Positions 43,280 through 52,456 of a stretch of 64,000 nucleotides of DNA are shown one piece after another (the stretch's first letter is position 1; every line of letters begins with the position of its first letter). Made by a program: the position numbers and the translations under genes. The notes under the pieces are model-generated. The model worked only from the letters and a program-made list of their open reading frames with translations. It ran no database searches and had not been told where the DNA came from. The DNA comes from SVFI01 sp045588655 (lineage in GTDB: Bacteria; Bacillota; Clostridia; Lachnospirales; Lachnospiraceae). The stretch spans positions 18,077 to 82,076 of the forward strand of contig JAZNEP010000037.1 in NCBI GenBank assembly GCA_045588655.1, in the 5' to 3' direction.

Positions 43280-44872
43280 TTAAAACTGCTCGTAAATAAA
43301 GTCTGCTACATCATATCCCGGTCCGTACTGCCCGAAAATAATCACAGAAAACAGCAATATATACAGTACAATCCAGCGGAATATCAAATTCTGCTTACTG
43401 AACAATTCCAGTACATCGCCATATTTTTCTTCCAGTACACTAACGGTAAACCACACTACAAAAAATACAAGCACTACAATCCAGTTTGCCTGATTGATAC
43501 CATATTCAAAGAAATACTGCGGTTTTAGCAAATATAGTCCTGTAGTCTGTAAGGTGCGCTTAAAAATCATAAACGCCGCCGAAATACTGCTTGCCCTGAA
43601 AAAGACACGTCCAACACAACATAAAAAGAATGTTCTGGCCATCTGATACAGACGGAAGCTAAAACAATCCATCCGAATGTTCCATTTCTGCCCCAACGCT
43701 TCAAACTTCGACGTAAAAATTGTACTTAAAATAATTAACATTCCGTGGAACAATCCCCACGCAACATATTTCCATTCCGGCCCATGCCATATTCCCGTCA
43801 AACTCCACACCACAAGAATCGGCATAGATGCTGATACGATACGTCCTGCTCCTTCTCCAAACCAGTTTCTGGCATTTTTATTTATCTTGAGTGAAGTCTT
43901 CGAAATCGAAAACGGGAAAAATACATAGTCCCTAAACCAGCTTCCAAGCGTCGCATGCCATCTTCTCCAGAACTCCGGCATATTTTTGGAAAAATATGGT
44001 CTGAGGAAGTTTGGCGTAAGCTCTATGCCAAATATTCTGGCCGTACCAATCGCAATGTCCATACATCCCGAAAAGTCAGCATAAATCTGTATCGAAAATG
44101 CAATCGTTGCCACTGCAAAAATCACACCTTCATAACTCATATAATTATCATAAATCGTAGCGACAAACACATTTAGTCTCTCTGCAAGAATCAATTTTTT
44201 CGCAAATCCCCACAGAATAAGAATCGCGCCGTCCCTAAGATTTTCAAACTTAAATTCATGTCCTTCATATAACTGCGGTGATAATTGGGCAAATCTCGGA
44301 ATTGGTCCCTGCACCACGCTCGGGAAGAAAGACGCATACAGCATATATCGTAAAAAGTTTTGTTCAGCCTCAATTTTCCCTTTATACACATCCATAATAT
44401 ACGCGATAATCTGGAACGTGTAGAATGAAATTCCCAAAGGAACCACCAGGGAAACCAGTGACATTTGTCCTTCTACTTTCATCATATCAAGAACAGAATT
44501 GACACTTCCAAGTACGAAATTTGTATACTTTACAACCAGTAGCACACCAATTGGTACACCCAACCCCAGCCACAGCACACGTTTTTTTCTCTTGTTGTAT
44601 TCTTCCTTTTTTTGTTTCTGCTGTACTTTATCTAAGGTCTCATCTTTTTTTAAACCTTTGACCTTTTGATTGTACCGGCTTATTATCTTTCCTGCAAAAA
44701 ACGATGCCACCACCGCCACTAATAAAATGGCAAGCTCTGCCGGCCCCGCCGAAAGATAAAAAAACAAATTGGCCACCAGCAAAACATACCATCTTACCTT
44801 GCATGGCACCACATAATAAACCAAAAAAGTTACAGCAATCAATAGCAAATAAACAAATGACGTATATGACAT
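43280..44872 (-). CDS. MBOAT-family O-acyltransferase (DltB/AlgI-like)
   Basis: 530 residues with at least ten membrane segments. Signatures are SVVQGPIPRFAQL, DFSGCMDIAIGTARIFGIELTPNF, FWRRWHATLGSWFRDYVFFP and the catalytic His in LTGIWHGPEWKYVAWGLFHGM (near residue 362). Enzymes of this family take an acyl group from a cytosolic carrier and move it across the membrane onto a polymer or lipid. The cytosolic carrier and ligase are encoded downstream and the SGNH protein is next door. A Lys/Glu-rich loop after the first helices (residues 68-100) is longer than I would expect. Confidence 0.93.
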   Translation of the reverse strand: MSYTSFVYLLLIAVTFLVYYVVPCKVRWYVLLVANLFFYLSAGPAELAILLVAVVASFFAGKIISRYNQKVKGLKKDETLDKVQQKQKKEEYNKRKKRVLWLGLGVPIGVLLVVKYTNFVLGSVNSVLDMMKVEGQMSLVSLVVPLGISFYTFQIIAYIMDVYKGKIEAEQNFLRYMLYASFFPSVVQGPIPRFAQLSPQLYEGHEFKFENLRDGAILILWGFAKKLILAERLNVFVATIYDNYMSYEGVIFAVATIAFSIQIYADFSGCMDIAIGTARIFGIELTPNFLRPYFSKNMPEFWRRWHATLGSWFRDYVFFPFSISKTSLKINKNARNWFGEGAGRIVSASMPILVVWSLTGIWHGPEWKYVAWGLFHGMLIILSTIFTSKFEALGQKWNIRMDCFSFRLYQMARTFFLCCVGRVFFRASSISAAFMIFKRTLQTTGLYLLKPQYFFEYGINQANWIVVLVFFVVWFTVSVLEEKYGDVLELFSKQNLIFRWIVLYILLFSVIIFGQYGPGYDVADFIYEQF

Positions 44873-44878
44873 AACTAC

Positions 44879-45664
44879 TTATTCCTCTTCTGTCGCCTCA
44901 TAAAGTGCTTCATGGAGCATATCCCACATTTCACCGTATTTTTCCGATGCCGGCGTAACCGGTTTCAGGAGCGGATTTTTCATATCCACTTTGATATCTC
45001 CCTGTTTTGACATAACCAAAATTCTTGTCCCTAGACAAATCGCTTCTTGGATATTGTGCGTAATAAAAATTACAGAAACTTGTTCTTTTTGATGAATCCG
45101 ATAAAGCTCTGCCTGCAGATTATTTCTGCTCATCGCATCCAGACTTGCAAAAGGCTCGTCCATCAAAATAATTTCCGGACGAAGTGCTAATGCGCGAGCA
45201 ATTGCTGTACGCTGTTTCATTCCGCCACTTAGCTGATGCGGATAAAATTTTTTATAATTGCTCAGGTCTACTTTCTCTAAATACTTATCTGATATTTCCT
45301 GCAATTTTTCTTTGTCTTTTATGCCTTGCAGTTTTAATGGGTACTGCACATTTTTTTCTACTGTCTTCCATGGAAGAAGCTGACTAAACTCCTGGAATAC
45401 CATAATGCGATCCGTTCCGGCTCTCTCAACCTTCTGCTCATTGACCAGAATTTCTCCCTCATATGGCTCAAAGCCACCAATACATCTTAAAAATGTAGAT
45501 TTGCCACAGCCCGAAGGTCCTAGAATACAGACAAATTCTCCCTTTTCCATAGAAAAGTTCAACTCATTCAAAATCGCACTCTGACCAACTGACATTTCAT
45601 CATTGTATTTTTTTACCAGGTTCTTTACTTCGAGAACCGGTTTGTTTGTATTATTCTCTTTCAT
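44879..45664 (-). CDS. ABC transporter ATPase (nitrate/sulfonate/taurine type)
   Basis: 261 residues. It has Walker A GPSGCGKSTFLR, the Q-loop MVFQEFSQLLPW, signature LSGGMKQRTAIARALA, Walker B IILMDEPFASLD and H-loop FITHNIQEA. The sequence is of SsuB/TauB/NrtD type. Its ATG overlaps the stop of the permease (TAATG), and the MBOAT gene follows after 6 bp. No substrate-binding protein is encoded anywhere in this cluster, which is unusual for this importer family. Confidence 0.93.
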   Translation of the reverse strand: MKENNTNKPVLEVKNLVKKYNDEMSVGQSAILNELNFSMEKGEFVCILGPSGCGKSTFLRCIGGFEPYEGEILVNEQKVERAGTDRIMVFQEFSQLLPWKTVEKNVQYPLKLQGIKDKEKLQEISDKYLEKVDLSNYKKFYPHQLSGGMKQRTAIARALALRPEIILMDEPFASLDAMSRNNLQAELYRIHQKEQVSVIFITHNIQEAICLGTRILVMSKQGDIKVDMKNPLLKPVTPASEKYGEMWDMLHEALYEATEEE

Positions 45665-46434
45665 TATTTACCGATCCCCCATTTTCTGATTGTATTTTTT
45701 TCAATCAAACGGAATACCACGTATTCCACAATCACACCGATTGCAATAATTACAAGAAGCGCTGCAAACACGCCCGCGATATCCACGTTTGTTCTCTTCA
45801 TAAAAATAAACCAACCGATTCCTGCACCGGAACTTGTCGTTCCGAAAATCATCTCTGCACTAATCAATCCTCGCCACGCTCTCGCCCAGCCTACTTTCAC
45901 ACCGGATAGTATGTACGAAAACGCCGCCGGAACATAGATGCCAAACAACATCGATACCCGATTTAATCCTATATTCTGACCCACTTCTTTATATATCTTT
46001 GGTACGGATGCAAATCCATCCATAATACTACGAGACATCGGCCAGATAATGGAATGTACTACAATCATAATAATCGTTTCTTCTCCGATTCCCATCCACA
46101 AAATTGCAAGCGGTATGAGCGCCACTCCCGGTATTAAATCACACATGGATACCAGCATATTATAAATATCGTAAAATACCTTATTCATGATAGACAAACC
46201 GGAAAGTATAAATGCAAGTACAATTCCGATTCCGAAGCCTTTCAGAAGCAACGACATCGAGTATCCTACCATTTGTCCAAGTCCATCTTTTGTAAATCCC
46301 TTCACCAGTGCTCCGAATATATCCGCAAGCGAAGGGAACATCAATTTAGGAAATACTTCCATTTCATACGCCACCTGCCAAGCAGCAAGTGCAATAACCA
46401 AAAATACTATCTGGTGTAACAAACGCTTTTTCAT
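45664..46434 (-). CDS. ABC transporter permease (SsuC/TauC type)
   Basis: 256 residues with about six membrane segments. The binding-protein-dependent permease signature lies in ASVPKIYKEVGQNIGLNRVSMLFGIYVPAAFSYILSGVKVGWARAWRGLISAEMIFG (key parts: GQNIGL, VPAAFSYILSGVKVGWARAW). The ATG at 46434 follows AAGGA at 8 bases. It begins 92 bp after the histidine kinase and heads the transporter/MBOAT/SGNH/ligase/ACP operon. The substrate is unknown; with a Dlt-like set downstream, it may be the acyl precursor. Confidence 0.9.
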   Translation of the reverse strand: MKKRLLHQIVFLVIALAAWQVAYEMEVFPKLMFPSLADIFGALVKGFTKDGLGQMVGYSMSLLLKGFGIGIVLAFILSGLSIMNKVFYDIYNMLVSMCDLIPGVALIPLAILWMGIGEETIIMIVVHSIIWPMSRSIMDGFASVPKIYKEVGQNIGLNRVSMLFGIYVPAAFSYILSGVKVGWARAWRGLISAEMIFGTTSSGAGIGWFIFMKRTNVDIAGVFAALLVIIAIGVIVEYVVFRLIEKNTIRKWGIGK

Positions 46435-46526
46435 AATCATCTTCCTTTTTACTGTGATATAATTTTTCTTTTTCACACCACACGTCACATCCTACAATAG
46501 AATTGTGATATGAATATGTCATCCCA

Positions 46527-47939
46527 TCAGATCCTAATCCAGAAAACAACCCCTGTGTCATCATTCCTCACGCCACAAGTTCCTCCATGCTGACGCACAA
46601 TATCTTTTACAATGTACAGACCTAATCCCACATTATTTCCTTTGACTGTTTTTTCCGATGAGCGCTGATAGTAATCTTTCCATATATCGTCCATGTCCAC
46701 TTCCGGAATCCCTGTTCCTTCATTGTGTACTTCGATTCTACATGCATCCTCATCCTTCAACAATCTGAGTGTTACTTTTTTCCCTTTTTTTGTATATTTA
46801 TAAGCATTCATCATGTAATTATTGATTGCCTGCTCTATCTGTCCCGGATCTATCAGCGCATGAAGTCCTTTCTCGATTTGTGCCTCAAAAACAATACCTT
46901 CTGAAGATAGCCAGCTTTCATATTTCAAAGCCATTTCCTCCAAAAACTCCGATATATTTGCTCTGCTCACTCTTACCTTGGTCTGTGTCTGCGTTTCCTT
47001 GGAACGATTTAGTATATCTCTGATTTGATCACTCATCTTATCGATTTCTTCCATGATCGAATTTACGTAATACTCCTTTTTCTCCGGATCTTTTTCCGCA
47101 AATTCAAGCTCCAGCTGACTGGATATAATCGCCAGTGGTGTCTTTAACTGATGTGTCACATTGCTGACCAAGCGCTTTTGCATCACATCCAGCTCTGCCA
47201 TATCATCTTTTTGATGTTCCAACAAATATCTATAATTATTTATAATCGTTCTGTCTTCATGCAACCGCTCTGCAAGATCGTTAATATGTTGCGACAGCTT
47301 CCTTACTTCCTCAAATTCACTTTCCGTAACGATTCGATTTTCCAATTCGCCTTCCGAAAGCTTCTCTGTGACCGCTTCCGTTTCCTGCCACACTCTTGCT
47401 ACTTTCTTTATATAGAAAGAAACAATAGAAACAGATCCCACGATTCCAATCAACAGGCCCACAAAGAGAACAAACTGTGCATACAGAATATTGCTGTAAT
47501 CTTCGCTCAAATTACTGTATACATATACGTAATATTCTTGCTGCTCTGATGAGAGAATCCCTCGGATTACCACCCTTTCACCGGTTGCGTTTGTCACCAT
47601 CTCAGGCTTGGCGTTTTTCCGATACAATTGTTTATGGTTGATGATTTTTCTTTCAATGGTTCTATCATCTTTTTTTATATTTGAAGAATAAATGAGCTGA
47701 AAATCCGCATCACATATAATCAAATCAATATTTGCTTCTTGAAAATATAACTGCTCTTCTTCTACTGCATCCAGCAAGTCTCCCATGTCCGTTTGCTGAA
47801 GGCTCTCATAGACCTGCTTAATGTTCTTAATTCGCTCTGCCTTTACACATGGATAGGCCAGCATTGAAAAAAGCAACCACATTCCGCCAAACACCAGCAC
47901 AATCCGCAGTGTTATCTTTTTTATCAACTGTTCAGACAT
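46527..47939 (-). CDS. Sensor histidine kinase 1
   Basis: About 470 residues. The N-terminal membrane segment (ITLRIVLVFGGMWLLFSML), an extracellular sensor of about 130 residues, a second segment (FVLFVGLLIGIVGSVSIVSFYI), HAMP, the phospho-acceptor His in VTHQLKTPLAIISSQLELE (near 263) and the ATPase domain (NNYMMNAYKYTKKGKKV, NEGTGIP, GLGLYIVKDIVRQHGG) are all visible. The start is uncertain: the ATG at 47939 overlaps the regulator stop, but the GAGGAG site is 16 bases away and better spaced for a TTG at 47948. It is read together with the response regulator and probably controls the operon that follows. Confidence 0.9.
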   Translation of the reverse strand: MSEQLIKKITLRIVLVFGGMWLLFSMLAYPCVKAERIKNIKQVYESLQQTDMGDLLDAVEEEQLYFQEANIDLIICDADFQLIYSSNIKKDDRTIERKIINHKQLYRKNAKPEMVTNATGERVVIRGILSSEQQEYYVYVYSNLSEDYSNILYAQFVLFVGLLIGIVGSVSIVSFYIKKVARVWQETEAVTEKLSEGELENRIVTESEFEEVRKLSQHINDLAERLHEDRTIINNYRYLLEHQKDDMAELDVMQKRLVSNVTHQLKTPLAIISSQLELEFAEKDPEKKEYYVNSIMEEIDKMSDQIRDILNRSKETQTQTKVRVSRANISEFLEEMALKYESWLSSEGIVFEAQIEKGLHALIDPGQIEQAINNYMMNAYKYTKKGKKVTLRLLKDEDACRIEVHNEGTGIPEVDMDDIWKDYYQRSSEKTVKGNNVGLGLYIVKDIVRQHGGTCGVRNDDTGVVFWIRI

Positions 47940-48630
47940 TCTTTTCAACTGCGCTCTCCTCAAAATAATATCCAACCCCATAAATTGAGTGAATATAATT
48001 ATACTCTCCTGCCAGCTTTTTACGAAGCTGCTTTACAAGCGTGTCTACCGTTCGAAAATCACCATCATAATCATAACCCCAAACAGCATCCAAAATCACA
48101 TCTCTGCTAAGAACCACTTTTCGATTTTGAACAAAATACTTCAGCAGCGAAAACTCCTTTGGCGTAACCACAATCTCCTTTTCTCCCACATAAACCTTTT
48201 GTGCCAGCAAATCAATCTTTACCGCCCCTGCACGCAGCATTTGTTCTTTATTCGCATTTCGATTTAAAAGCACTTCTACATGCGCCCGTAAAATCGACAG
48301 TCTATAAGGTTTTGTAATATAGTTGTCTGCTCCGCTGTTTAATCCTTCCAGTTGCTCTTCTTCCGCTTCCTTTGACGTCGTCATAATAATCGGAACCGAA
48401 GAATAATTTCGAATCGTCCGTAACACATCATAGCCATCCAGCTTTGGAAGCATCACATCCAGTAAAACTATATCGATTTTTTGGTTGTTTGAAAAAAAGA
48501 TATCTAATGCTTCTTCCCCGTCTCCTGCATGCAGTACATGATATCCATTTCCTGTGAAATATTCCTGTAATGCACTTGCCAATTTAGGGTCATCTTCCAC
48601 TACCAATATGGTGCTTGTGCCATCTCTCAT
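47932..48630 (-). CDS. OmpR/PhoB-family response regulator 1
   Basis: 232 residues. The receiver domain has the acidic pair in VVEDD, the phospho-acceptor Asp in IVLLDVMLP (near 57), Thr/Lys positions in IMTTSKEAEE and ITKPY. The C-terminal winged helix has VTPKEFSLLKYFVQNRKVVLSR, FRTVDTLVKQLRKKL and IHSIYGVGYYFEE. The ATG at 48630 follows AAAGGGAG. It is the first gene of the regulator/kinase pair and follows a terminator. Confidence 0.94.
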   Translation of the reverse strand: MRDGTSTILVVEDDPKLASALQEYFTGNGYHVLHAGDGEEALDIFFSNNQKIDIVLLDVMLPKLDGYDVLRTIRNYSSVPIIMTTSKEAEEEQLEGLNSGADNYITKPYRLSILRAHVEVLLNRNANKEQMLRAGAVKIDLLAQKVYVGEKEIVVTPKEFSLLKYFVQNRKVVLSRDVILDAVWGYDYDGDFRTVDTLVKQLRKKLAGEYNYIHSIYGVGYYFEESAVEKNV

Positions 48631-48678
48631 TTTGCTTTCTCCCTTTACAAACCATATAAAACCCAATCCTAGATAGAT

Positions 48679-48723
48679 ATACAAAAAAAATGTGAGAGAA
48701 TTTTGATATTTCCCTCACATTTT
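48679..48723 (-). terminator. Terminator after the second SGNH gene
   Basis: A 10-bp stem (48687-48696, AAAATGTGAG, with 48714-48723) is followed on the minus strand by a run of eight T. It isolates the second SGNH gene from regulator 1. Confidence 0.88.
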
Positions 48724-48743
48724 ACCTTTTTCATTCTTTTTCG

Positions 48744-49781
48744 TCAATCTTTGGCCTCCGCCTTTTCTACCTTTCTACGATAAATTTGCGCAGTCTCATC
48801 CCATTCTTTTGTCGTTTCCGCCGAATGCGCGCTATCCATCTCATAATGATTACAGATATATTCTCCAATGAACCGAGTCACCTTTTCGGCCCCCCATACA
48901 TTTACATGATTTTTATCATAAAAATCTGCGTTTAAATCCAATCCTATTTCATCCATGTACTGATTGCAATCCAGAAAGCCAAACCCATACTCTTCTATCA
49001 ATTTCTCCAAATGTAAATTTTTTGATACACTTTCTTCATCAATCATCCACGGCGTCGCCACGAAAAGAACCTCGATCTCCTTAGATTTACAATATTCCAT
49101 AAAGTCAATCAGATCTTTTTCTCTCTTTTCATCAATCTTCTGCATTTTGACATCATCAAATACGCCGGTCGGCTTTACCGACTGTATTTTATAGACATTT
49201 CCCCATCCTTTCATCGGTGCATCCAATTTATTCTCCGCATACTTAAAATCCGCAAACTTAAATTTTTCCCACTGTCCATGGTAAAACACGATATCAAAAT
49301 ACAACTGCCACCTTTTCTTCCAGTCCTGCTCATACTCATTAATCATTTTGATTCTGTTCCACGAATAGCTCATATAATCAGAAACACGACGAAATCTCAC
49401 ATCCTGGAGTTCTTCATCCTCTGTATATTTGATATAGGCTCTGGTCTCCACTATCACAAGGTCCGGGGTCTGTGTCTTTTGAACCTCTTCCAACAGCCAC
49501 TTGTACACTCCCACCGGTTGCGATCCGGTTGCCAAATTGTAAGAAGTCATCTTATATTCTTCCCACAGAAACGGGTTGTTTAAAAAACGGTATATGCTAC
49601 TGCTACCAAGTGCAACAATATCCAGTGAGTCTTCCTGCTGTGCATAGAAACAAGAAAAAGCATCTCGATTTCCCGCTCCATCCTCAATAGGCCTTAAGGC
49701 ATATGTAAGCATCAAAAACATAACCCACGCAATCGCGACAAACAAAATACTGCCTGCTATGTTTTTTATATTTTTCCTCAT
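48744..49781 (-). CDS. SGNH-hydrolase-like membrane-anchored protein, copy 2
   Basis: 345 residues with the same plan as the 42102-43271 protein: nearly identical start MRKNIKNI, membrane segment IAGSILFVAIAWVMFLMLTYAL, block I DIVALGSSSIYRFLNNPFLWEEY, and YDKNHVNVWGAEKVTRFIGEY with the D-x-x-H. It lacks the acidic C-terminal tail of copy 1. It forms its own transcription unit between the two two-component systems, with direct repeats over its promoter. A second acyl-transfer partner for the same MBOAT, with different regulation, is the simplest reading. Confidence 0.78.
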   Translation of the reverse strand: MRKNIKNIAGSILFVAIAWVMFLMLTYALRPIEDGAGNRDAFSCFYAQQEDSLDIVALGSSSIYRFLNNPFLWEEYKMTSYNLATGSQPVGVYKWLLEEVQKTQTPDLVIVETRAYIKYTEDEELQDVRFRRVSDYMSYSWNRIKMINEYEQDWKKRWQLYFDIVFYHGQWEKFKFADFKYAENKLDAPMKGWGNVYKIQSVKPTGVFDDVKMQKIDEKREKDLIDFMEYCKSKEIEVLFVATPWMIDEESVSKNLHLEKLIEEYGFGFLDCNQYMDEIGLDLNADFYDKNHVNVWGAEKVTRFIGEYICNHYEMDSAHSAETTKEWDETAQIYRRKVEKAEAKD

Positions 49782-49859
49782 ATCGCTTCCTCATACATTG
49801 TACATTTCCATCAATGCAGTGGCACATCATTGCTTGCCATCCAGCTTCATAACACTGCA

Positions 49860-49890
49860 ACTATACTATGCGATATAAATTTGATATAAA
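49860..49890 (-). promoter_or_regulatory. Promoter of the second SGNH gene with response-regulator-like direct repeats
   Basis: GATATAAA occurs at 49872-49879 and 49883-49890, that is TTTATATC twice on the minus strand with an 11-bp period (one helix turn). The second copy occupies the -35 position relative to TATAGT (49860-49865). OmpR-family activators bind such helically phased repeats at promoters with poor -35 boxes. Confidence 0.6.
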
Positions 49891-49939
49891 TATGAAAAAA
49901 CATAAAAAGAATATCATTGTTGATAGCGTCTTAATTTTA

Positions 49940-51685
49940 TCAAAACAAAATTCCTGCTACAAACTCTTGATTCTCACATTGCAGCATCAATTCAAAGCCA
50001 TGCATATCGACAATATTTTTTACAATCGTTAGTCCGATTCCCGTTCCTCTTTGTTCATTGCGGCTCTCATCTCCTTTTACAAATGGCTTCCAAAGCTCAT
50101 CTGCCGGCGTTTGCAATTTTGCGCCCATCCGGTTTTTTATTTCATAAACATGTTTATCCATCCGGATATTAATATCTGTATCTTTTAATGCATATTTTAA
50201 AGCGTTACCAATCAGGTTCTCTATCGCCTGTTCCATACAAACTTTATCCGCCTCTATTTCACACTCTCCTTCCATATTCACTTTCAGATTTTTATCTGTT
50301 ATTAATATTTCATACTTTTTCAGTATCGTCTCTGTCTGTATTTTTAGATCAACCGGAATCTTTTCCGAAACTCGGCTAACGCCCTCCACCTTTGCAAGTT
50401 CCAGAATATTCTCTACCATATCATTCATGTATTTTACATGCTCCACAATTAGATCCGCATAATAGTCCTTCTTCTCAGTATGTACATTGTTGCGGAGATT
50501 TTCTGCATAACCGAAAATTGCCATTAACGGAGTCTTCAAATCATGAGCCATCGCATTGGTCGTCTCCCTGCGATAGGCATCGAGCCGGTAATAACCGAGC
50601 CTTTTCATATAGCTGACATATGCAGCCGATGTCGCCGCAAGAAGCGCAAGAAGCAAAAGTCCGCCATACGCAGCCAGAATTCGATTCTTAAAATCATTCC
50701 ACATATTCATATCCACCGCCACAAACAACAGATAATCTTTTCCATTGTCAAGTGTCACCTGCTCCGTAAAAAATTCTTCTGTTCCCCAGAAGGTATTTCT
50801 ATATACTGACTCCTCTCTTCTCCAAAAATATTTTTCATTCCAATCATATTCCTCGCTCTTCATATATGCATCTATCACTTTATAGTCGACTTCCTCTGTC
50901 GGTTCAATACACCAAAATATCTTTGTTCCATATTTATCCATCTCTTTGCTATCCAGATGCTGGTAGCCCGTTATATCATCCGGTGTATAATCATATTCCT
51001 TTAATACTTTTGTCGTACCGGCTTTATTTGTCATGACAAGTCTCACTTTTCCCGGTACAAACGCCCCACCCTTAATGTAAATGTCCTTTATTTCCAAATC
51101 AGGCCATTCCTCTATATATGTTTCATCCACTTCTGCTCCACTATCCGGAAACAATTCATTGTAGTCCGACAGTGCTTCCTGCATCTTAGCCCACTCACAC
51201 TCAAAGGACCGAAAGATTGGTTCCTCACTTTCCGGTTTTTCAACTATAGTGATATTAACCACACATTTTTGCTCCATAAACCGTTCTTTTGTATCCACAT
51301 CATACAAACAGGCTTCATAACCATACTCTCGCCGCGTATTTAACAGAAGACGAACCTGTGCTTTCCACAGTGACATGATATTATCCTGCGTCCTTGCTAT
51401 TTGTACGCTTTCTGTATAGGATTGTGCGATATCCTCGCCCATCTCCTTGGTAAATACCCTAAAGTCCATTTGACCGGCGGCCCGATAATTCGCCACGGCA
51501 ATTTGGGTTCCCATATATCCAACTATCACTGCCGCGCACAATCCAGCCGCCATATATTTCGCAAATATTTTTCGTAAGCTCGGCTTTTTCATCAACGACA
51601 GGCGTTGCTTCTTCTTTCTTCTATCCTGAATCCATTTTCCGATTCTACATTTTTTATTTCTACTTGCCTTTCTTTTCCCTATCAT
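49940..51685 (-). CDS. Sensor histidine kinase 2 with large extracellular domain
   Basis: 581 residues. After a very basic cytosolic start (KRKASRNKKCRIGKWIQDRRKKKQR in part) come a membrane segment (MAAGLCAAVIVGYMGTQIAV), an extracellular domain of about 280 residues, a second segment (IRLAAYGGLLLLALLAATSAAYVSY in part) and the kinase core, with the His in MAHDLKTPLMAIFGYAENL near 380, NLIGNALKYAL and GTGIGLTIVKNIVDMHG. GGAGGAATCGT precedes the ATG, which overlaps regulator 2 by 26 bp. The large sensor suggests detection of an external ligand or wall state. Confidence 0.9.
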   Translation of the reverse strand: MIGKRKASRNKKCRIGKWIQDRRKKKQRLSLMKKPSLRKIFAKYMAAGLCAAVIVGYMGTQIAVANYRAAGQMDFRVFTKEMGEDIAQSYTESVQIARTQDNIMSLWKAQVRLLLNTRREYGYEACLYDVDTKERFMEQKCVVNITIVEKPESEEPIFRSFECEWAKMQEALSDYNELFPDSGAEVDETYIEEWPDLEIKDIYIKGGAFVPGKVRLVMTNKAGTTKVLKEYDYTPDDITGYQHLDSKEMDKYGTKIFWCIEPTEEVDYKVIDAYMKSEEYDWNEKYFWRREESVYRNTFWGTEEFFTEQVTLDNGKDYLLFVAVDMNMWNDFKNRILAAYGGLLLLALLAATSAAYVSYMKRLGYYRLDAYRRETTNAMAHDLKTPLMAIFGYAENLRNNVHTEKKDYYADLIVEHVKYMNDMVENILELAKVEGVSRVSEKIPVDLKIQTETILKKYEILITDKNLKVNMEGECEIEADKVCMEQAIENLIGNALKYALKDTDINIRMDKHVYEIKNRMGAKLQTPADELWKPFVKGDESRNEQRGTGIGLTIVKNIVDMHGFELMLQCENQEFVAGILF

Positions 51686-52364
51686 ACGATTCCTCCAGTT
51701 TGTATCCCTTTGTTATTACAGTCTTAATCTGCCCACCTGCACTACCAAGTGCCTTTCGAAGTTTCTTCACATGATTATCCACCACGCGTTCATTTCCTTC
51801 GAAATCATATCCCCACATTTTTGTAAGAAGTAATTCTCGTTGTACTACGCGATTCTTATTTTCCATCAGATATTTCAGAATTGAAAACTCTTTCGGTGGT
51901 AGGTCCACCCCCACGCCGCTTACCTGCACCTCAAAAGTTGCAGGATTTAAAGAGATGCTGCCACAAACGAGCCTATCTGCCCCTACCATTCCCTTGGCAC
52001 GTTTTAACATCGCGTTTACTTTTGCCAATAGCTCAGTCACTGAAAATGGCTTTACAATATAGTCATCACACCCTAGCTGATAGCCATATAAAATATCTTC
52101 TTCTCTTCCTCTTGCTGTCAGAAAAATGATGGGACAAATACTATTCCTTCTTATCTCGCGGCAAATGGTAAATCCATCTACTCCGGGTAGCATGATATCA
52201 AGCATAATCAGGTCAAATTCCTGCTCATATATCATTTCCATCCCTTCATCCCCATCCTTTGCAGAATATACCATAAATGCGGGCTCTTTTTGCTCTGAAA
52301 AATAGTCCTCTATAATTTCCCTGATATATTTGTCATCCTCTACCAATAAGAGATTGTATTTCAT
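51660..52364 (-). CDS. OmpR/PhoB-family response regulator 2
   Basis: 234 residues. Receiver: LLVEDDKYIREIIEDYF, phospho-acceptor in LIMLDIMLPGVDG (near 54), IFLTARGREED, IVKPFSVTELLAKV. DNA-binding domain: LPPKEFSILKYLMENKNRVVQRE, NERVVDNHVKKLRKALG and VITKGYKLEE. GGAGGAG precedes the ATG. It pairs with kinase 2. Confidence 0.94.
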   Translation of the reverse strand: MKYNLLLVEDDKYIREIIEDYFSEQKEPAFMVYSAKDGDEGMEMIYEQEFDLIMLDIMLPGVDGFTICREIRRNSICPIIFLTARGREEDILYGYQLGCDDYIVKPFSVTELLAKVNAMLKRAKGMVGADRLVCGSISLNPATFEVQVSGVGVDLPPKEFSILKYLMENKNRVVQRELLLTKMWGYDFEGNERVVDNHVKKLRKALGSAGGQIKTVITKGYKLEESYDREKKGK

Positions 52365-52456
52365 CCTGCTCTCCTCCTTCCAAGAGATACTTTACGAAAG
52401 TCATGTATCTTTTTTGTATCCTATATTACGGTCTGGCACCATCCCTGTCAAACCAC

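Noticed and set aside
40403..44872. Calling the cluster a standard dltABCD operon
   Set aside because: The gene order, the ligase motifs and the attached ABC genes differ, so D-alanine as the acyl group is not supported by the sequence.
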